A DNA stretch of 64,000 nt from Symbiodinium natans. Its lineage: Eukaryota; Sar; Dinophyceae; Suessiales; Symbiodiniaceae. The notes under the pieces are model-generated. The model worked only from the letters and a program-made list of their open reading frames with translations. It made no database searches and was not told the origin of the DNA. This document shows, in pieces, positions 54,206 to 64,000 of this stretch. The stretch covers positions 167,670 through 231,669 of the forward strand of contig CAJNDS010002748.1 of assembly GCA_905221605.1 (NCBI GenBank), read 5' to 3'. How positions within the stretch are numbered: position 1 is the first letter of the stretch; every line of letters starts with the position of its first letter. A program made the translations under genes and the position numbers.

Positions 54206-54520
54206 TAATTTTAACGCTACGCGACCCGCCGCCGGGGTCTGCGGGATAAAAGGGCCATGTGGAAAAATGGCTGGGTGCGGGGGGGAGGGCGGGTGGGGTT
54301 GGGGGGGGGGGGGGGTGGGTGGGGGGGGGGGGGGGGTGGGGGGGTGGGGGGTTGGGGTGGGTGGGTGGGGGTGTGGGGGGGGGTTTTGGCCACCGCTGGC
54401 CTATGGCCGCCCCCAAATGCCCCCTGGTCCTGATGCACCGGCCGCTCTGGTACGCCTGTCGCCTCGGGGGGGGTACCCATTCCAGGCAAAAAAACGCCAA
54501 AAAGCGGGGTGCAGAGCCTG
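54206..54520. mobile_element. G-rich insertion, family member 2
   Basis: Begins TAATTTTAACGCTACGCG, then CTGCGGGATAAAAGGGCC and long G tracts, as in 45208-45540. The right end is unclear (somewhere between 54430 and 54570). No ORF. Confidence 0.55.
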
Positions 54521-55042
54521 TTTAACACCACCTAGACACCTGCGGCCCGAGGCCTCGGCGGATTAGTGCATTATGTGACAACAAACCTGAAACGATCTGA
54601 AACGCCTGAAAACCCCTAAAGGCTTATGTATGGCTATTATATCAACATAGCACCGAATCCAATTGCTCCAATTGGTAGCGCAGTTCTCTGAGTGGCATAG
54701 AGGTCAGCATCTTGTGTGCTCAGCAAGAGGTGCAGGGAAAAACCACGTCTGGGAAAAAAAGCCTGCACCCGAGGGGCGCGTGTGACCGCCTGCACACCGC
54801 TCGAATTCTAAACAACTCGACGAAATGAGCTCGGGCGGACTCTCCGAAACAAACACCCCAACCCCGGACCCGAGACCCAGAACCAAAACCCAGAACCCGA
54901 CCCAAACACGCATCCCAGCCGCGAAGAACCCGGGAAGAGGCTGTGCTCACTGGCGGTTTCAGAAAGTGGTGCAGGACTTGGAGGTCAGGGACTCGGCCAA
55001 GAAGGGGCGGCCACCATGCACCAATGTCAAGCAGCAGCTAAG
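54521..55042. other. Non-coding, no gene seen
   Basis: Unique to unit 2. Includes a stretch of AACCCAGAACCC-like imperfect repeats (about 54850-54930), related to degenerate telomere-type words. Confidence 0.35.
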
Positions 55043-55668
55043 CGGTGCGCGGGAAGGGGCTCACGGTGCAGGCAGGTGGGCAGCGACGGCAGCCGCAGCG
55101 GGCAGGCGCCGCAGCACAGCTCTGGCGTTCTCGCGCTGGAGCGAAACGCTTAGGCTTTGCAGGAGTTGATCGATAACATGGCCAGTGGACTCGCCCGTCC
55201 GGGCAGCGATCAGGGACCCCAGGCCGCGCCACGTCTTCATGGCGGTGGGACCCCAACCCCCCCCACAAGCTTCAGCAACCAGGGGCAGAAACTGCAGGCC
55301 CTGGGCTTCACATTGCAGGCGCGTGCTCTGGTGGGAACACTTGCGGTCCTCGTAGCTGGCACAGGCGCGTGACCCGTCAGTGGCCGATCCCGCGAGCATG
55401 TCACTGCAGAGGCCGCTGGTGACAGCCAGATCAAAGGCTGCTGGGCCGGGCCATGGAGACCCCAATGCGGGACATAAACATCCGCAGGTCGGCGCCCCTG
55501 CACCGCAAGCGCCGCCCTAGCCTCACAGAAGCCCAACTCGGTAGGGCGGGCTGGGAGCAGGCCGGGTTTCTCGATTTCCAGGGACAAACCCGCTGCTTCA
55601 GCACGGGCAGCGAGAACGGTGCGCAGCCGGTTGTGGCGCTTGACGCGGTCGCCGCCGCAGGGGCACAC
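55043..55668 (-). pseudogene. Retroelement C-terminal nuclease-like fragment
   Basis: Minus strand, two frames: CPCGGDRVKRHNRLRTVLAA, LEIEKPGLLPARP, GRRPADVYVPHWGLHGP, then FDLAVTSGLC, YEDRKCSHQSTRLQCEAQGL, QFLPLVAEACGGGWG and ENARAVLRRLP. The CPCGxDxVxRHN zinc-type motif followed by RRPADVxxP, DxxVTS and FxPLVxE is a recurrent tail on retroelement polyproteins in algae and other protists; the D...E-x-K-like spacing suggests a PD-(D/E)XK-type nuclease. One frameshift near 55460. The RT itself is absent. Confidence 0.5.
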
Positions 55669-56804
55669 GAGTGAGTGGCATAGGAGAGTGAAGAGGACTT
55701 GAAGGAACGGTGTTTGGGTCTCAAGTGCAAGTTACTTTCCTATAGTCCCAAATTTAGGACGACCCTTGACATGGGGTGGGAGTTGCTGTCTCCACGCCTG
55801 CAGCGCTGTCTTGGACAGTCATCCCAACGGGTTGTCATTGAGCGTATCACCCACCCACAGCATGGGTAAGTAAACTGGGGGGCGGGGGGGGGGGGGGGGG
55901 GGCTTGCGGCTGAGTTATGGGGACCTTTATGAAGAGAGACATTCACTGAAACTTCCAAGACTCGACCTTGTCCAGAGCACGTGAGCGGGATGCTTGAAGG
56001 CTCATGGGAGGTTAATGGAGGTTATATGTGCGGTTGTAAGTCGTATTGTATCTGTAGTTACAACTTAGTAGAACACTATGTCAGGTGCATGCGTGAATAC
56101 AGGTGGCAACGCGGAGCCGCGGATTTGATTCATTAAACAGACATTGTTCAAGATATTTTGAATGCATTAGCAAGATAAGTATGCTTAATACCATTGTATA
56201 TACTGCATTCTTGTTTGTACAGAATCGACTTGTTTTTTTTATAAACGTTGGATTGGCGAGCTCGATTTGAATGGGATTGGTATTGTTATCCTTAACATTC
56301 CGTATCTGACTTCATCGGCTTGAATTTGTTGCCATAAGTTGCCCTTCAATACTAAATCAGTTTTCTGTGAAACTCCTCCATGTTCTGTAACATCACCAGA
56401 CCTAGTCCATGTCTCTACACCGCATGTTTTGGCCACAGCTTTCGCTTTGCCCTGTACTATCAGCTCATTTCGGGGAAGTTGCCATGAGCGCTCCGCCAGA
56501 TCCTCAACCGAGCCTGACGTTGCATTGGTTTAGAGTTCAGAGTTAGTGTTCAGGGTTTAGCGTTTCGGGGCATACTTCATGAGATCTCGAAAGTAGTAGA
56601 AGCTGCCAATGGCAGGTTGCTGAACCAGTATCAACCACCACCATAGTTTGGATTTCTACGGTATTATGTGGCAGGGGCTCGTTGTTGGATTCTTCCAAGG
56701 TTCCAATAACTGAAAGGCCTACGTCTCGACAACCGTGCTGGAGGCTCCCTGCAGCTCCTCATCCTGAGCCCCAAAGCCCGAAGCCCGATTCTTCAGGGTA
56801 GTTT
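55669..56804. other. End of block A2 with AT-rich patch
   Basis: Resumes homology with unit 1 (16262-17197) at about 55820. Contains a G-run (55880-55904) absent from unit 1, the AT-rich patch (56100-56310) and telomere-like words (56530-56570). The minus frame KTCGVETWTRSGDVTEHGG is conserved in unit 1 but unsupported otherwise. Confidence 0.4.
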
Positions 56805-56821
56805 CCCCCCCCCCCCCCCCC
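56805..56821. repeat. C-run at the block A/block C junction
   Basis: About 17 C residues just before CAGGGGCCTC. It marks the place where unit 1 carries 11.5 kb. Confidence 0.85.
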
Positions 56822-58805
56822 AGGGGCCTCTTGTGCGCCCTAACTTTGTGACAAGTCTCACTTGCACTTGGCCGTAATCCCACACGAAGATTCAATTCAG
56901 CAGTTGCTACTGTCACGGAGCTCTGATCCTTTGGTGTCCTTCATGCATGAACGAGGCTTATCTTTACACCTTGCGCGCGGTTGGCATGTTCTTCATGTTC
57001 TTCGAAACCTTTCTCGTCCCTTGGCTCACCTGTCAGCTTTGGTCCCAACAGCGATTTGATAACTGAGGTTGTGCTCGGCTCAACCATGTAGGGCACCAGG
57101 CTATTGCAGGGCTAGGGCCTGGGGCCTAAGGTCCTTGAGGCAGTGTGCAAAGAACGATTTTCTACGGGATACGGCTGTACTTCGGGCAACAGGGTTTTGT
57201 TGGAGCCAATCGGGTCCCCAGAAAAGTCTGAGCTACAGATTTTCTTTCGGGTGCTAACCGGATCCAGGCGATGAAACCTTCAGAGCGCAGGTATCTCAAG
57301 GACAGGACCGCCGTCACATGTTCGGTGCAGTTGCAGTGTCGTAGTGGTACTTTTCCGTGGTGTATGTGTTGAGCCGCATTTAGCGCCTTAGGAGGGAGGA
57401 TGCATTGAATACTGTTATATGCTTTTCAATCAAGTGAGAGAGCTAAGTAGGAAGCGCGAACTTCGTAAAAAGGTGGATTCTCAGGGGCGGTTGCAGAAGC
57501 AGCCTTAGATGCGAAGACGCCAAGATGTGACTTTCCGTGTGAAGGCGCGAAGACGAGAAGACGCAAAGACGTGACGGCTTCAACGGCGGCAACAACGGCG
57601 CCAAATCCACCCAAAGCTTTGGTTTTGGGAACTGAAGCCTTGGCGGGCCTCTAGGAGGAATTGGAAGATGTCCAAAGGATCCGGCGACATCCGCTAAACA
57701 CGACAACCTTCCAAAACCGAAAAGGAAATTTGGGAGATTCCGTGATCCAAGTTTCCGGAGAGTCCTTCACATAGTCGACCATGCAACTATCAAGTCATAA
57801 AGGCTTAAAGGTGGACCAAAATCAGCACGCCAAAATTTGTTTTACACCACCCGTGAAGCTATCGGAAATGTCTCAGAAAATCACCGAGAACCGTAGGACT
57901 TCTGAGGAGATCCTTCGGAATATAGAGAGAAAACAAAGTTTAAAAGGCAAGGTCGAGCCACACCTCAAAGCAGTAGGAGTCGAGCCACACCTATTATAAG
58001 AATACTTCAACCTTCCGCCCCTATAAACGCGCTCGCGTGTTGCAGGAGCACGATGGCGCCCTGGCGGAGTGGATGGGCATGAATCCCTCCCAATGCCTCC
58101 AGGTCTTCCCTAACCTCGTCAACTTCAACGCCACGCACCACCTCCAGATGTAGCCTTTCGGGCCTAATTTGAGGCATAATTCGCAAGCTTGGATGGACCC
58201 CAAGTCCGTTTCACTTCGCAGTTTTAGGCCGAGCCGGTCAGTGCTTGTTTTCTTGACCTACCAACACACATGGGGCTTGGTCTAAAGGTTCTTTAAACGG
58301 ATAGACCATGGGATGAGACCATCGGATGAGAGCCCCTGAAAGGGGGAACCCTTACAATTCAGAACCTACCTTACCGTCATTTTTGGGTCTGAACCTACCG
58401 AGGATGTTAAGGGAACGTCTTTACAAAGTACGTTCACTGTGTTCCTCGGTGTGCTTACTGGGTCGGGTAGCGGGAGCTGGATGATTTTGTGGTCATGCGC
58501 CGAGACCAGCGCAGCAGCCCAGTGCTCTTGAAGAGGAGCCTCTACAGCAAAAGGACCACGGGAAATATTGAAGAACCCTGGGTGAAGTGATCGGTGGAAT
58601 GAAAAACTGTGCGAACGCATCTTCAGTTGTCAGCCGCCGACGTGTATGCTCGCCATGCAAAGCCGGCGTGATCGCAAACGGAACGTATTCAAGTTTCCCT
58701 GCTCCTGTACGCTCTGCTGCGCTCGAATCTTGCAGCTAAGCCAAGCAAGGCTTTCGCTTTGGATGGCTAGGGTAGGTCGCTTCGGGATGTGGTGCATTGT
58801 TTCAG

Positions 58806-59050
58806 ATGTTTGAGAGTCGGATCGCGAAGGCCGAATGCTTGGCAAGCAGACTTCGAAGCTGCTTTCCCGAGAGCTCGCTTAATGATGAAGGCGAGGTCCC
58901 ATTGCAAATTCGCTGCCGGGCCGTCATAGCAGGTCCTGCCACTAGTCCCGCCGAGCTTTTGGACATTCACCCGTGCTCGGAGGCAAGAACGGGCACGGCA
59001 GAACGAGCGGATGTGGAGAAAAAGGCTTTGCACGTCTCAGGATTGCATTG
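58806..59050 (+). other. Possible exon, unit 2 copy
   Basis: FESRIAKAECLASRLRSCFP, AGPATSPAELLDIHPCSEAR and VEKKALHVSGLHC in one open frame; unit 1 breaks it with 5 nt. Unrecognised. Confidence 0.3.
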
Positions 59051-59261
59051 TTGGCAGTGGATTGCTGACATGTGGCACTTGCGGGACCGGACATCTGACC
59101 AGAGGCCCAATGGCCCGCTTTGATTTTTCTGTCTATTCGTGTTTGTGTCATGCTTACACACATGTTGCATGCTTGCTTTGCGGCGTTTAGTGTTGCCCCT
59201 CTTGCAACTTCGTGAAGGTCCTCAAGCCTTGTGTGCGGCGTAGAGTCCAGTTGCTTGAGTC

Positions 59262-59430
59262 CTTGTTAACGGGGGCCACGCCTCTTGAAGCAGGATCTCT
59301 CCATAATACGCCCACTTGCACTGACCTTCTCCTTAAGCCACCAGGCTTGACAAGCTCCATATCCGGCCAGACTAGCGTCACTCAAGACAACCAGCCTGTG
59401 CCACACCAGTCTTGCACCAGCATGAACACG
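59262..59430 (-). pseudogene. Reverse-transcriptase RNase H scrap, unit 2 copy
   Basis: Counterpart of 30883-31065 with the LSDASLAGYGACQAWWLK segment. Confidence 0.4.
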
Positions 59431-60361
59431 ATGCCCACGCACCTTCCACGATCTGCCGTCGGTGATCTTACGACGCAGACGCTTACCGCTTACCGTCCAC
59501 CCAGCGATTCAACAAAAATGGAGGCAGTTCAGAGTGTGAGGAATTCCGAGCGACGTGGGAGTAGTTCCATCATAACAGCATGTGTTGCGCTGGACAGGCC
59601 TCATTCTTCACGATCTCGCAAGTGATTTGTCAACCCTCGGCAAAGGCAGAGTTTGCGTTCGATGGAAGGAGACCTGATGTAACAAAACGGGTGTCAATAC
59701 ACCGTTGGACACATGGGTGCCACATGGGTGCCACTTTTGCGGACGCAGTGGCATGGCAAGGCATGTAGCCATGTTCACCTCACCCGAAGGGGGCGACGGC
59801 GTGGATGCCACGTCGTTTATGAATCACCCCTGCCAGAGGCCGAGGCAATATCCCCGAAACCTATACGATACGACTACATACTGATTCTTTGGTCTCCGGG
59901 CATGTGTGAAGAGGTTGAGGATCGGCGGTTAGACATATATCCAGATGCACAAACTGCCAAGCCCGAACCCGAACCTGAAAGCCTAGACTCTGACAGCGTA
60001 ACCCAGCGCCAAGACGCCGTAGGCTGACACTTACCCCAAAGCTCAAACAAAGGCCTTCATGAAGCCCCGTAGCAAAACTTAGTTCTGGCACCATTGCTTG
60101 TGCTGCAAGTCGCTTTAGTCGCTTTGCAGAGTGGGGAAGGGGCATTAAGGTCGGGTCGGCTGATTGAGAAGTTGCCTCAGTTTTTGTCCTCAGCCTTCAA
60201 CAGTGATTGCTGAAGATAGGAGAGCAAGATCTCCGACTCTGCGCTTTCCATGCTGCTGTAGTTCTATTGTCTCGGCTTCAGGAGATCTTGGATTTCCTGT
60301 GCTTCCATATCCTCGCAGCCGCGAAGATTCCCTGATGTAGCCGCATAAGACTGAAGCCGCG

Positions 60362-61240
60362 ATGTTGCTCTGTGCCCTGTTGCCGGCGCTCGTTGGCGCA
60401 GCCATCCCCTGGCGCTGGCGCTGGACAGTCCAGCGCGGAGGCTCCAGGGCCGTACTATCGCAAGCGTTTCACCAGTGCAGACCGCAAAAATGCTTTGCAG
60501 CTCTGCAGCCCAGCCAGCCGCCCAGGCTCAGGTTCGGACGCCGCCCGTGCTTTGCAGGCCGGGCCGGGCAGCGCAGGGCAGCGCAGGGCGTCGGAGGCAT
60601 CTTTAATATTCTTTAATCGCAAACTATTTAGCATAGCTTGACTGCACAGGGAGTGATCCCCAGCGCAGTCAGATAGCTTGCAAGCCTCAAACCTTTTGTC
60701 GCACTCGGCACTAAAGCTACGCGTTTCGCCCACCTGGGGCTCCCCAGGCATGTGCCTCAAGAGACTAAAGGGCTCATAGAAGGCATCGCGCGCCAAGCTG
60801 AGTAGCATGAGAACGCAACGCTTCAGACTAATCGTAGTGCATCGTTTTTTCAACATGAATACGCATAGGCTTTGCAGGCCGGCAGCGCTGTGTTTCCTTG
60901 CAAAAAGTCCCCATACGGAATTCGGGGCATTCTGGTCAGAAGGTGCCGCTCTCCAACACCTAGCACCTGGGCTTGAAGAACTTTCTGCCTTGGTGGGGAA
61001 CCGGGCTTTCAAGTGCAGATAATGCTGTAAAAAGCTGAAAATGGCAGACCAGAGCTCCAAGCACCAGGTTTCCTTGCAGGTTCCAGGTCGGGTGGAGGCT
61101 TGGAAGTTGTTCCTGGAGCTGTTTTTGAAGAGAACGTGGTTTCTTGCTAAGAAAAGCTTCAGCGTCAATGGGGATTAGAGTATCGGGCTCCCTAGTGAGT
61201 CAGGGTGCAGTTGGACAAGGACAACAACCTGGTGTTTGCA
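60362..61240 (+). pseudogene. SBBP beta-propeller gene 3, truncated after two exons
   Basis: Exon 1 60362-60440 (signal peptide, WRWTVQRG) and exon 2 60526-60557 are almost identical to gene 2 (31909-31987, 32073-32104). The third exon starts at 61211 with LDKDNNLVFAG, then at about 61240 the sequence changes to GTCGGAGTCGGAGTCGGGCG and unrelated DNA, giving a stop about 45 codons later. The first codon of exon 3 is TTG where all others have GTG or GTT. The gene is therefore broken here, unless the missing exons follow beyond the inserted DNA outside the window. Confidence 0.75.
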
Positions 61241-61630
61241 GGAGTCGGAGTCGGAGTCGGGCGAGTTCGGCCAGTTCTGACCACCTGTCAGGCTCCTGAC
61301 ACGACAGAAAAAGCCCACCACCCCCCAACCTGTCCAACTCCAAAATGAAAACAGCAAGAACAAATGACGTGAAGACATGCGGAAGGCATGGCCTCAGGGT
61401 AAGAAAACAGGACGGGGAAGGAGAAGCAGAGAGGAGAGGAGAAGAGAAGAGAGGACAGGCGAGCGGAAGAAAGGAAGAGCAATGGAGGGAGGAGGGAAGG
61501 GAGGAAAAAAGAGCGGGGAAGACTGGCACCAGAAAGCTACATTAAAGAGACGAAGATTGACGCACCATGAGCATCAAGGGGGGCAGACAGCGAGGAAAAA
61601 GACATACCCCGGTAAAGCAAGCAAGTCACT

Positions 61631-62089
61631 TCACCTGCGGGAGTCGCGACGCGGCGAATGACACCCACGCGAAGGCTCACCCGGCCCAGAACGATCCCCA
61701 CGACCCCGCCCCTTAGCAGTGGTAAGGCCAGCATCTTGCTGACGCTTGCGCTTCTTCGTCATCTCTGCCTGTGAGAGGGGGACCCAGCAGGCTTTACCGG
61801 TAACTGGAAGAAGCAATGCACGAAGGTCTCGTTTAACGAGCTGGTGGATGTCAAGAGCCGTATGGTGTCCCCAGGTACCCCCCACCGGGAAGACACCGAC
61901 GATGTCCCCCCCCGCACCCAGGGTGTCACGAATTTCGGCCCTAATCTGCATCTGACGCGCAGCATCCGGCAAGGAGCTCAGATGTGGATCAAGATCGACC
62001 AGGAGCAGGGTGAAAAGCTCTTCCTTGATTTTCCACAACCCTGCCTTGGTCTCATGTAGCTCCATCAGGCGCTTGTCCAACGCTGCCAT
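61631..62089 (-). CDS. Unrecognised ORF in the insertion
   Basis: 152 codons from ATG: MAALDKRLMELHETKAGLWK, then HLSSLPDAARQMQIRAEIRD, HTALDIHQLVKRDLRALLLP and a basic KKRKRQQ tail with RGRGDRSG. Helical N-terminus and basic C-terminus fit a nucleic-acid-binding retroelement ORF1, but no domain is recognised. Confidence 0.35.
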   Translation of the reverse strand: MAALDKRLMELHETKAGLWKIKEELFTLLLVDLDPHLSSLPDAARQMQIRAEIRDTLGAGGDIVGVFPVGGTWGHHTALDIHQLVKRDLRALLLPVTGKACWVPLSQAEMTKKRKRQQDAGLTTAKGRGRGDRSGPGEPSRGCHSPRRDSRR

Positions 62090-62759
62090 GCCTTCCCAAC
62101 GCGTACGCGTAGTTGCACCTTAGTTGGACATTGCGTTCTCGAGCTTCGCTATATACGCGCCGCGCCGACACGTCCGACATCACGATGAGGCGAAAGGGAA
62201 AGGAGGGTGACTGCTGTTGGCCAAAAAAGCTAGCCGGCAACATCTAAGAGAAGGACGACAGCAGACTGGCAACAAAGCTGCAGACTCCACTTAGTCCTGA
62301 GACCCGCCAGTCCTCCACTCCAAGAGGCATGCCACGTTGACGACGTGGAGCCAAAGGCTCAGCCTTCCAGGGTCAAGCAGCCCTGACAGTAAGATGCTGA
62401 CACCGCGCGCGTTCACGCAAACTGCTGACGTAAGACACAGTTTAGTTGTTTGAACAAGACGAAGGGGAACGAGGAAAAAGACGAAGAAGGCGAAACACAA
62501 AGGAAAGAAAAAGAGAAGGAAAAAACAAAAAAAAACGACGCACGCCCTCGACGAAGGAGAAAGAAAACGAGGAAAGCGAGGCGTGGAGACCCGAAGACAA
62601 CCCCCTCGACCAAGCGACAGAGGAAGACAACGCCAGGCGGCACGGAGTCGGTGTCAAGCACCCTGTGGATACCTGCAAGCAGGTCTGCAGCCCCGAAGGG
62701 GACTCACGTAAACCGCACCAAGCGGCAGATCGGTCTCCCGACAAGCGGGACTGTCTCAC
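62090..62759. other. Part of the insertion, no ORF called
   Basis: Purine-rich plus strand (GAAAGAAAAAGAGAAGG, 62455-62560) giving lysine-rich frames that I attribute to composition. Confidence 0.35.
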
Positions 62760-63132
62760 CTAAGCCGGATTTAGGATGCTCGGCCGGGATGAACACGTTT
62801 TTTGATGAGATGTACGACTGCCAATGGTGGAAAAGGAACAAGACAAATGCTCACATCTGAGATTTGCTGCCTCTGAACCTCGACAAAAACCTTCGTGAGT
62901 TTCCCTGGCAGAAGCCGTTTGACAAATAGCCGAACAAAGTCTACAAGTTTTATTTGAGACGGCGCTGCCCCGGCAGTTGGACTCATGAGAGGCCTTGTCC
63001 CCAGACGTGAAACTACGGGCCTTACGGGCCCTACGGGGCTTACGGGCCTTGCGGGCCCTACGGGCCTTACGGGCCTTACGGGTCTTACGGGCCCTGCGGG
63101 CTTTATGGGCCTTACGTCCATGAAACCCTCCC

Positions 63133-63180
<48 letters not shown>

Positions 63181-63191
63181 CGCAATCGCAA
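62760..63191 (-). CDS. ORF with basic repeat and zinc-finger-like cysteines
   Basis: N-terminal RE/RK repeats come from the (CT)n and CTTACGGGC repeats. The C-terminal part has CRLCSAICQTASARETHEGF and CEHLSCSFSTIGSRTSHQKT, where the spacing CxxC...H...C occurs twice, as in the CxxC-H-C fingers of LINE polyproteins. Whether it is expressed is unknown; the start is within the repeat. Confidence 0.35.
63003..63115. repeat. CTTACGGGC tandem repeat (9-10 bp units)
   Basis: About twelve units CTTACGGGC or CCTACGGGC; on the minus strand they give A-R-K repeats. A related block, ACGGCCCCTACGGCC, ends the window (63940-64000). Confidence 0.85.
63137..63177. repeat. (CT)n microsatellite
   Basis: About 20 CT units. 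Confidence 0.9.
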
Positions 63192-63300
63192 TAGTCAACA
63201 GCTCTGAGTGGAACCTTTTCCGATCTCGTCTTCTCTTTACGTACTTCGAGGAGTCTTCTCTTTACGTACTTCAAAGAGAGTGAGGGAATTCAAGTTTCAG

Positions 63301-63934
63301 CTCTTGATTTTAAAATTCAGGGCTCAAAGTAGTTAAGTTCTTTGAGACTCAGAGTGCTCTATCACAATATGCACCCTGCAGTGTTCCCTCTTTCTCTACT
63401 GCGAGCACAAGCTCGAAGTGGTTAGGGGCTATAGGTAAAGAGGCCTGTGGCCTTGCATACACTGCCAAGGTGTTAGGGCACCGATTGTGCCTGTAACCTA
63501 AGCGTTCATCGCATATGTTTGTTGGCCTCTTTGAACTCCAAACCTATAAGTGTTTATCGCAGATATTTGTTTGCCTGTTTAAATTCCAAACCCTATAAAC
63601 CCTAAAAACCATCCATGAACCCAGACTAAGAGAGACCATAATTAACTCAACTCTAAACCTCGCAAGCCGGAAAGCCGTCAAGCCTGAATCCGAAACTTGA
63701 AATTCTAAACCTTAAGCTCCTAGCCTGATGTTTTTTGAGATCTGTTGGACTGCATAAACTCTTTCTTTCGAGAGAGCTCCAAAAAAACCTGATTTAGGTT
63801 TTAGGATTCTGGGTTAAGATCTTCAGGTTTGTACGGGTTTAGGCTCTAGGGTAGCCTGCAGAGAAACTGCCCACCAGTTACTGTCCTGACGAAGAGGAGT
63901 GAATCAGGGTTGGGGTTTTCTGAATAAACTCGTG
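63301..63934. other. No gene seen; degenerate telomere-type words
   Basis: Contains AAACCCTATAAACCCTAAAA at 63588-63607 and GTTTAGGCTCTAGGG near 63838. No ORF of note. Confidence 0.4.
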
Positions 63935-64000
63935 GTCCTACGGCCTCCTACGGGCTCCTACGGCCCCACGGCCCGTACGGCCCCTACGGCCCCTACGGGC
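63935..64000. repeat. CCTACGGCC-type tandem repeat at window end
   Basis: Units of CCTACGGGCT and CCCCTACGGCC, apparently continuing past the window. Confidence 0.75.

Larger units (their letters stand above)
56822..60361. other. Block C2, between block A2 and SBBP gene 3
   Basis: Second copy of 28681-31908. Frames that differ between the copies (for example around 58100 and 58950) argue that most of it is not coding. A pyrimidine-rich stretch ending TTTTTGTCCTCAG lies at 60181-60193. Confidence 0.45.
61240..63300 (-). mobile_element. Probable retroelement insertion into SBBP gene 3
   Basis: Begins with a short (GTCGGA)n repeat, which would be the 3' tail of a minus-strand non-LTR element, and carries minus-strand ORFs with retroelement-like features (below). 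The right end was not found. The class is inference; no RT or endonuclease motif is visible in the 2 kb. Confidence 0.35.

Noticed and set aside
54655-54720. tRNA-like stretch TTGGTAGCGCAG
   Set aside because: Resembles an A box, but there is no B box (GGTTCGANNCC) at the right distance and no cloverleaf could be formed.
62450-62860. Lysine-rich plus ORF in the insertion
   Set aside because: Composition-driven by a purine-rich stretch; opposite in direction to the better supported minus-strand ORFs.

Overview
The window looks like nuclear DNA of a dinoflagellate. The evidence is CCCTAAA/TTTAGGG telomere-type repeats scattered inside the sequence, multi-exon genes whose introns begin with GC rather than GT and carry an AG|G repeat at both ends, dinoflagellate-style gag and LINE remnants, very large intergenic spaces, and a possible relict of the dinoflagellate spliced leader. 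No rRNA, tRNA, CRISPR array or bacterial operon was found. All gene models were read by eye; splice sites come from reading frame and from comparison between repeated copies, not from transcripts.

The basic layout is a tandem segmental duplication. One unit is a secreted beta-propeller (SBBP-repeat) gene, then a long block A (minisatellite, polypyrimidine tract, a membrane-protein ORF, and two neighbouring HET/TIR-like plus leucine-rich-repeat genes), then block C (about 3.2-3.5 kb, mostly non-coding with a reverse-transcriptase RNase H scrap), then the next SBBP gene. The window holds the 3' end of SBBP gene 1 (to 1647), block A1 (1648-17197), block C1 (28681-31908), a complete 15-exon SBBP gene 2 (31909-36580), block A2 (36581-56820), block C2 (56821-60361), and the first exons of SBBP gene 3 (60362 onward), which breaks off at about 61240 in foreign sequence. 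The distance from ATG to ATG for genes 2 and 3 is 28.45 kb.

The two units differ by large insertions. Unit 1 carries 11.5 kb (17198-28680) that unit 2 lacks. It contains a gag pseudogene, a LINE with an inverted 5' end and a deleted RT, an unrecognised ORF, and an AT-rich island (about 24.2-27.4 kb) with a decayed double-jelly-roll capsid gene of polinton-like-virus type, an AT-rich basic ORF, a ubiquitin-like ORF followed in frame by a second ORF across one TAA, and a further unknown gene. Unit 2 carries at least four insertions that unit 1 lacks: a 2.2 kb satellite-rich element with a 9-bp target duplication (39368-41566), two related G-rich repeats (45208 and 54206), and a 1.1 kb hAT-like element with an 8-bp target duplication that interrupts one HET/TIR-LRR gene (51081-52205).

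Functionally, the two recognisable host gene families are a predicted secreted seven-bladed propeller and paired intracellular proteins with a HET/TIR-like domain followed by ribonuclease-inhibitor-type LRRs. The latter resembles the layout of immune or self-recognition receptors. That role is inference, as is any link between the two families beyond co-duplication. Most of the rest is repeats, dead mobile elements and weak ORFs without a recognised family.
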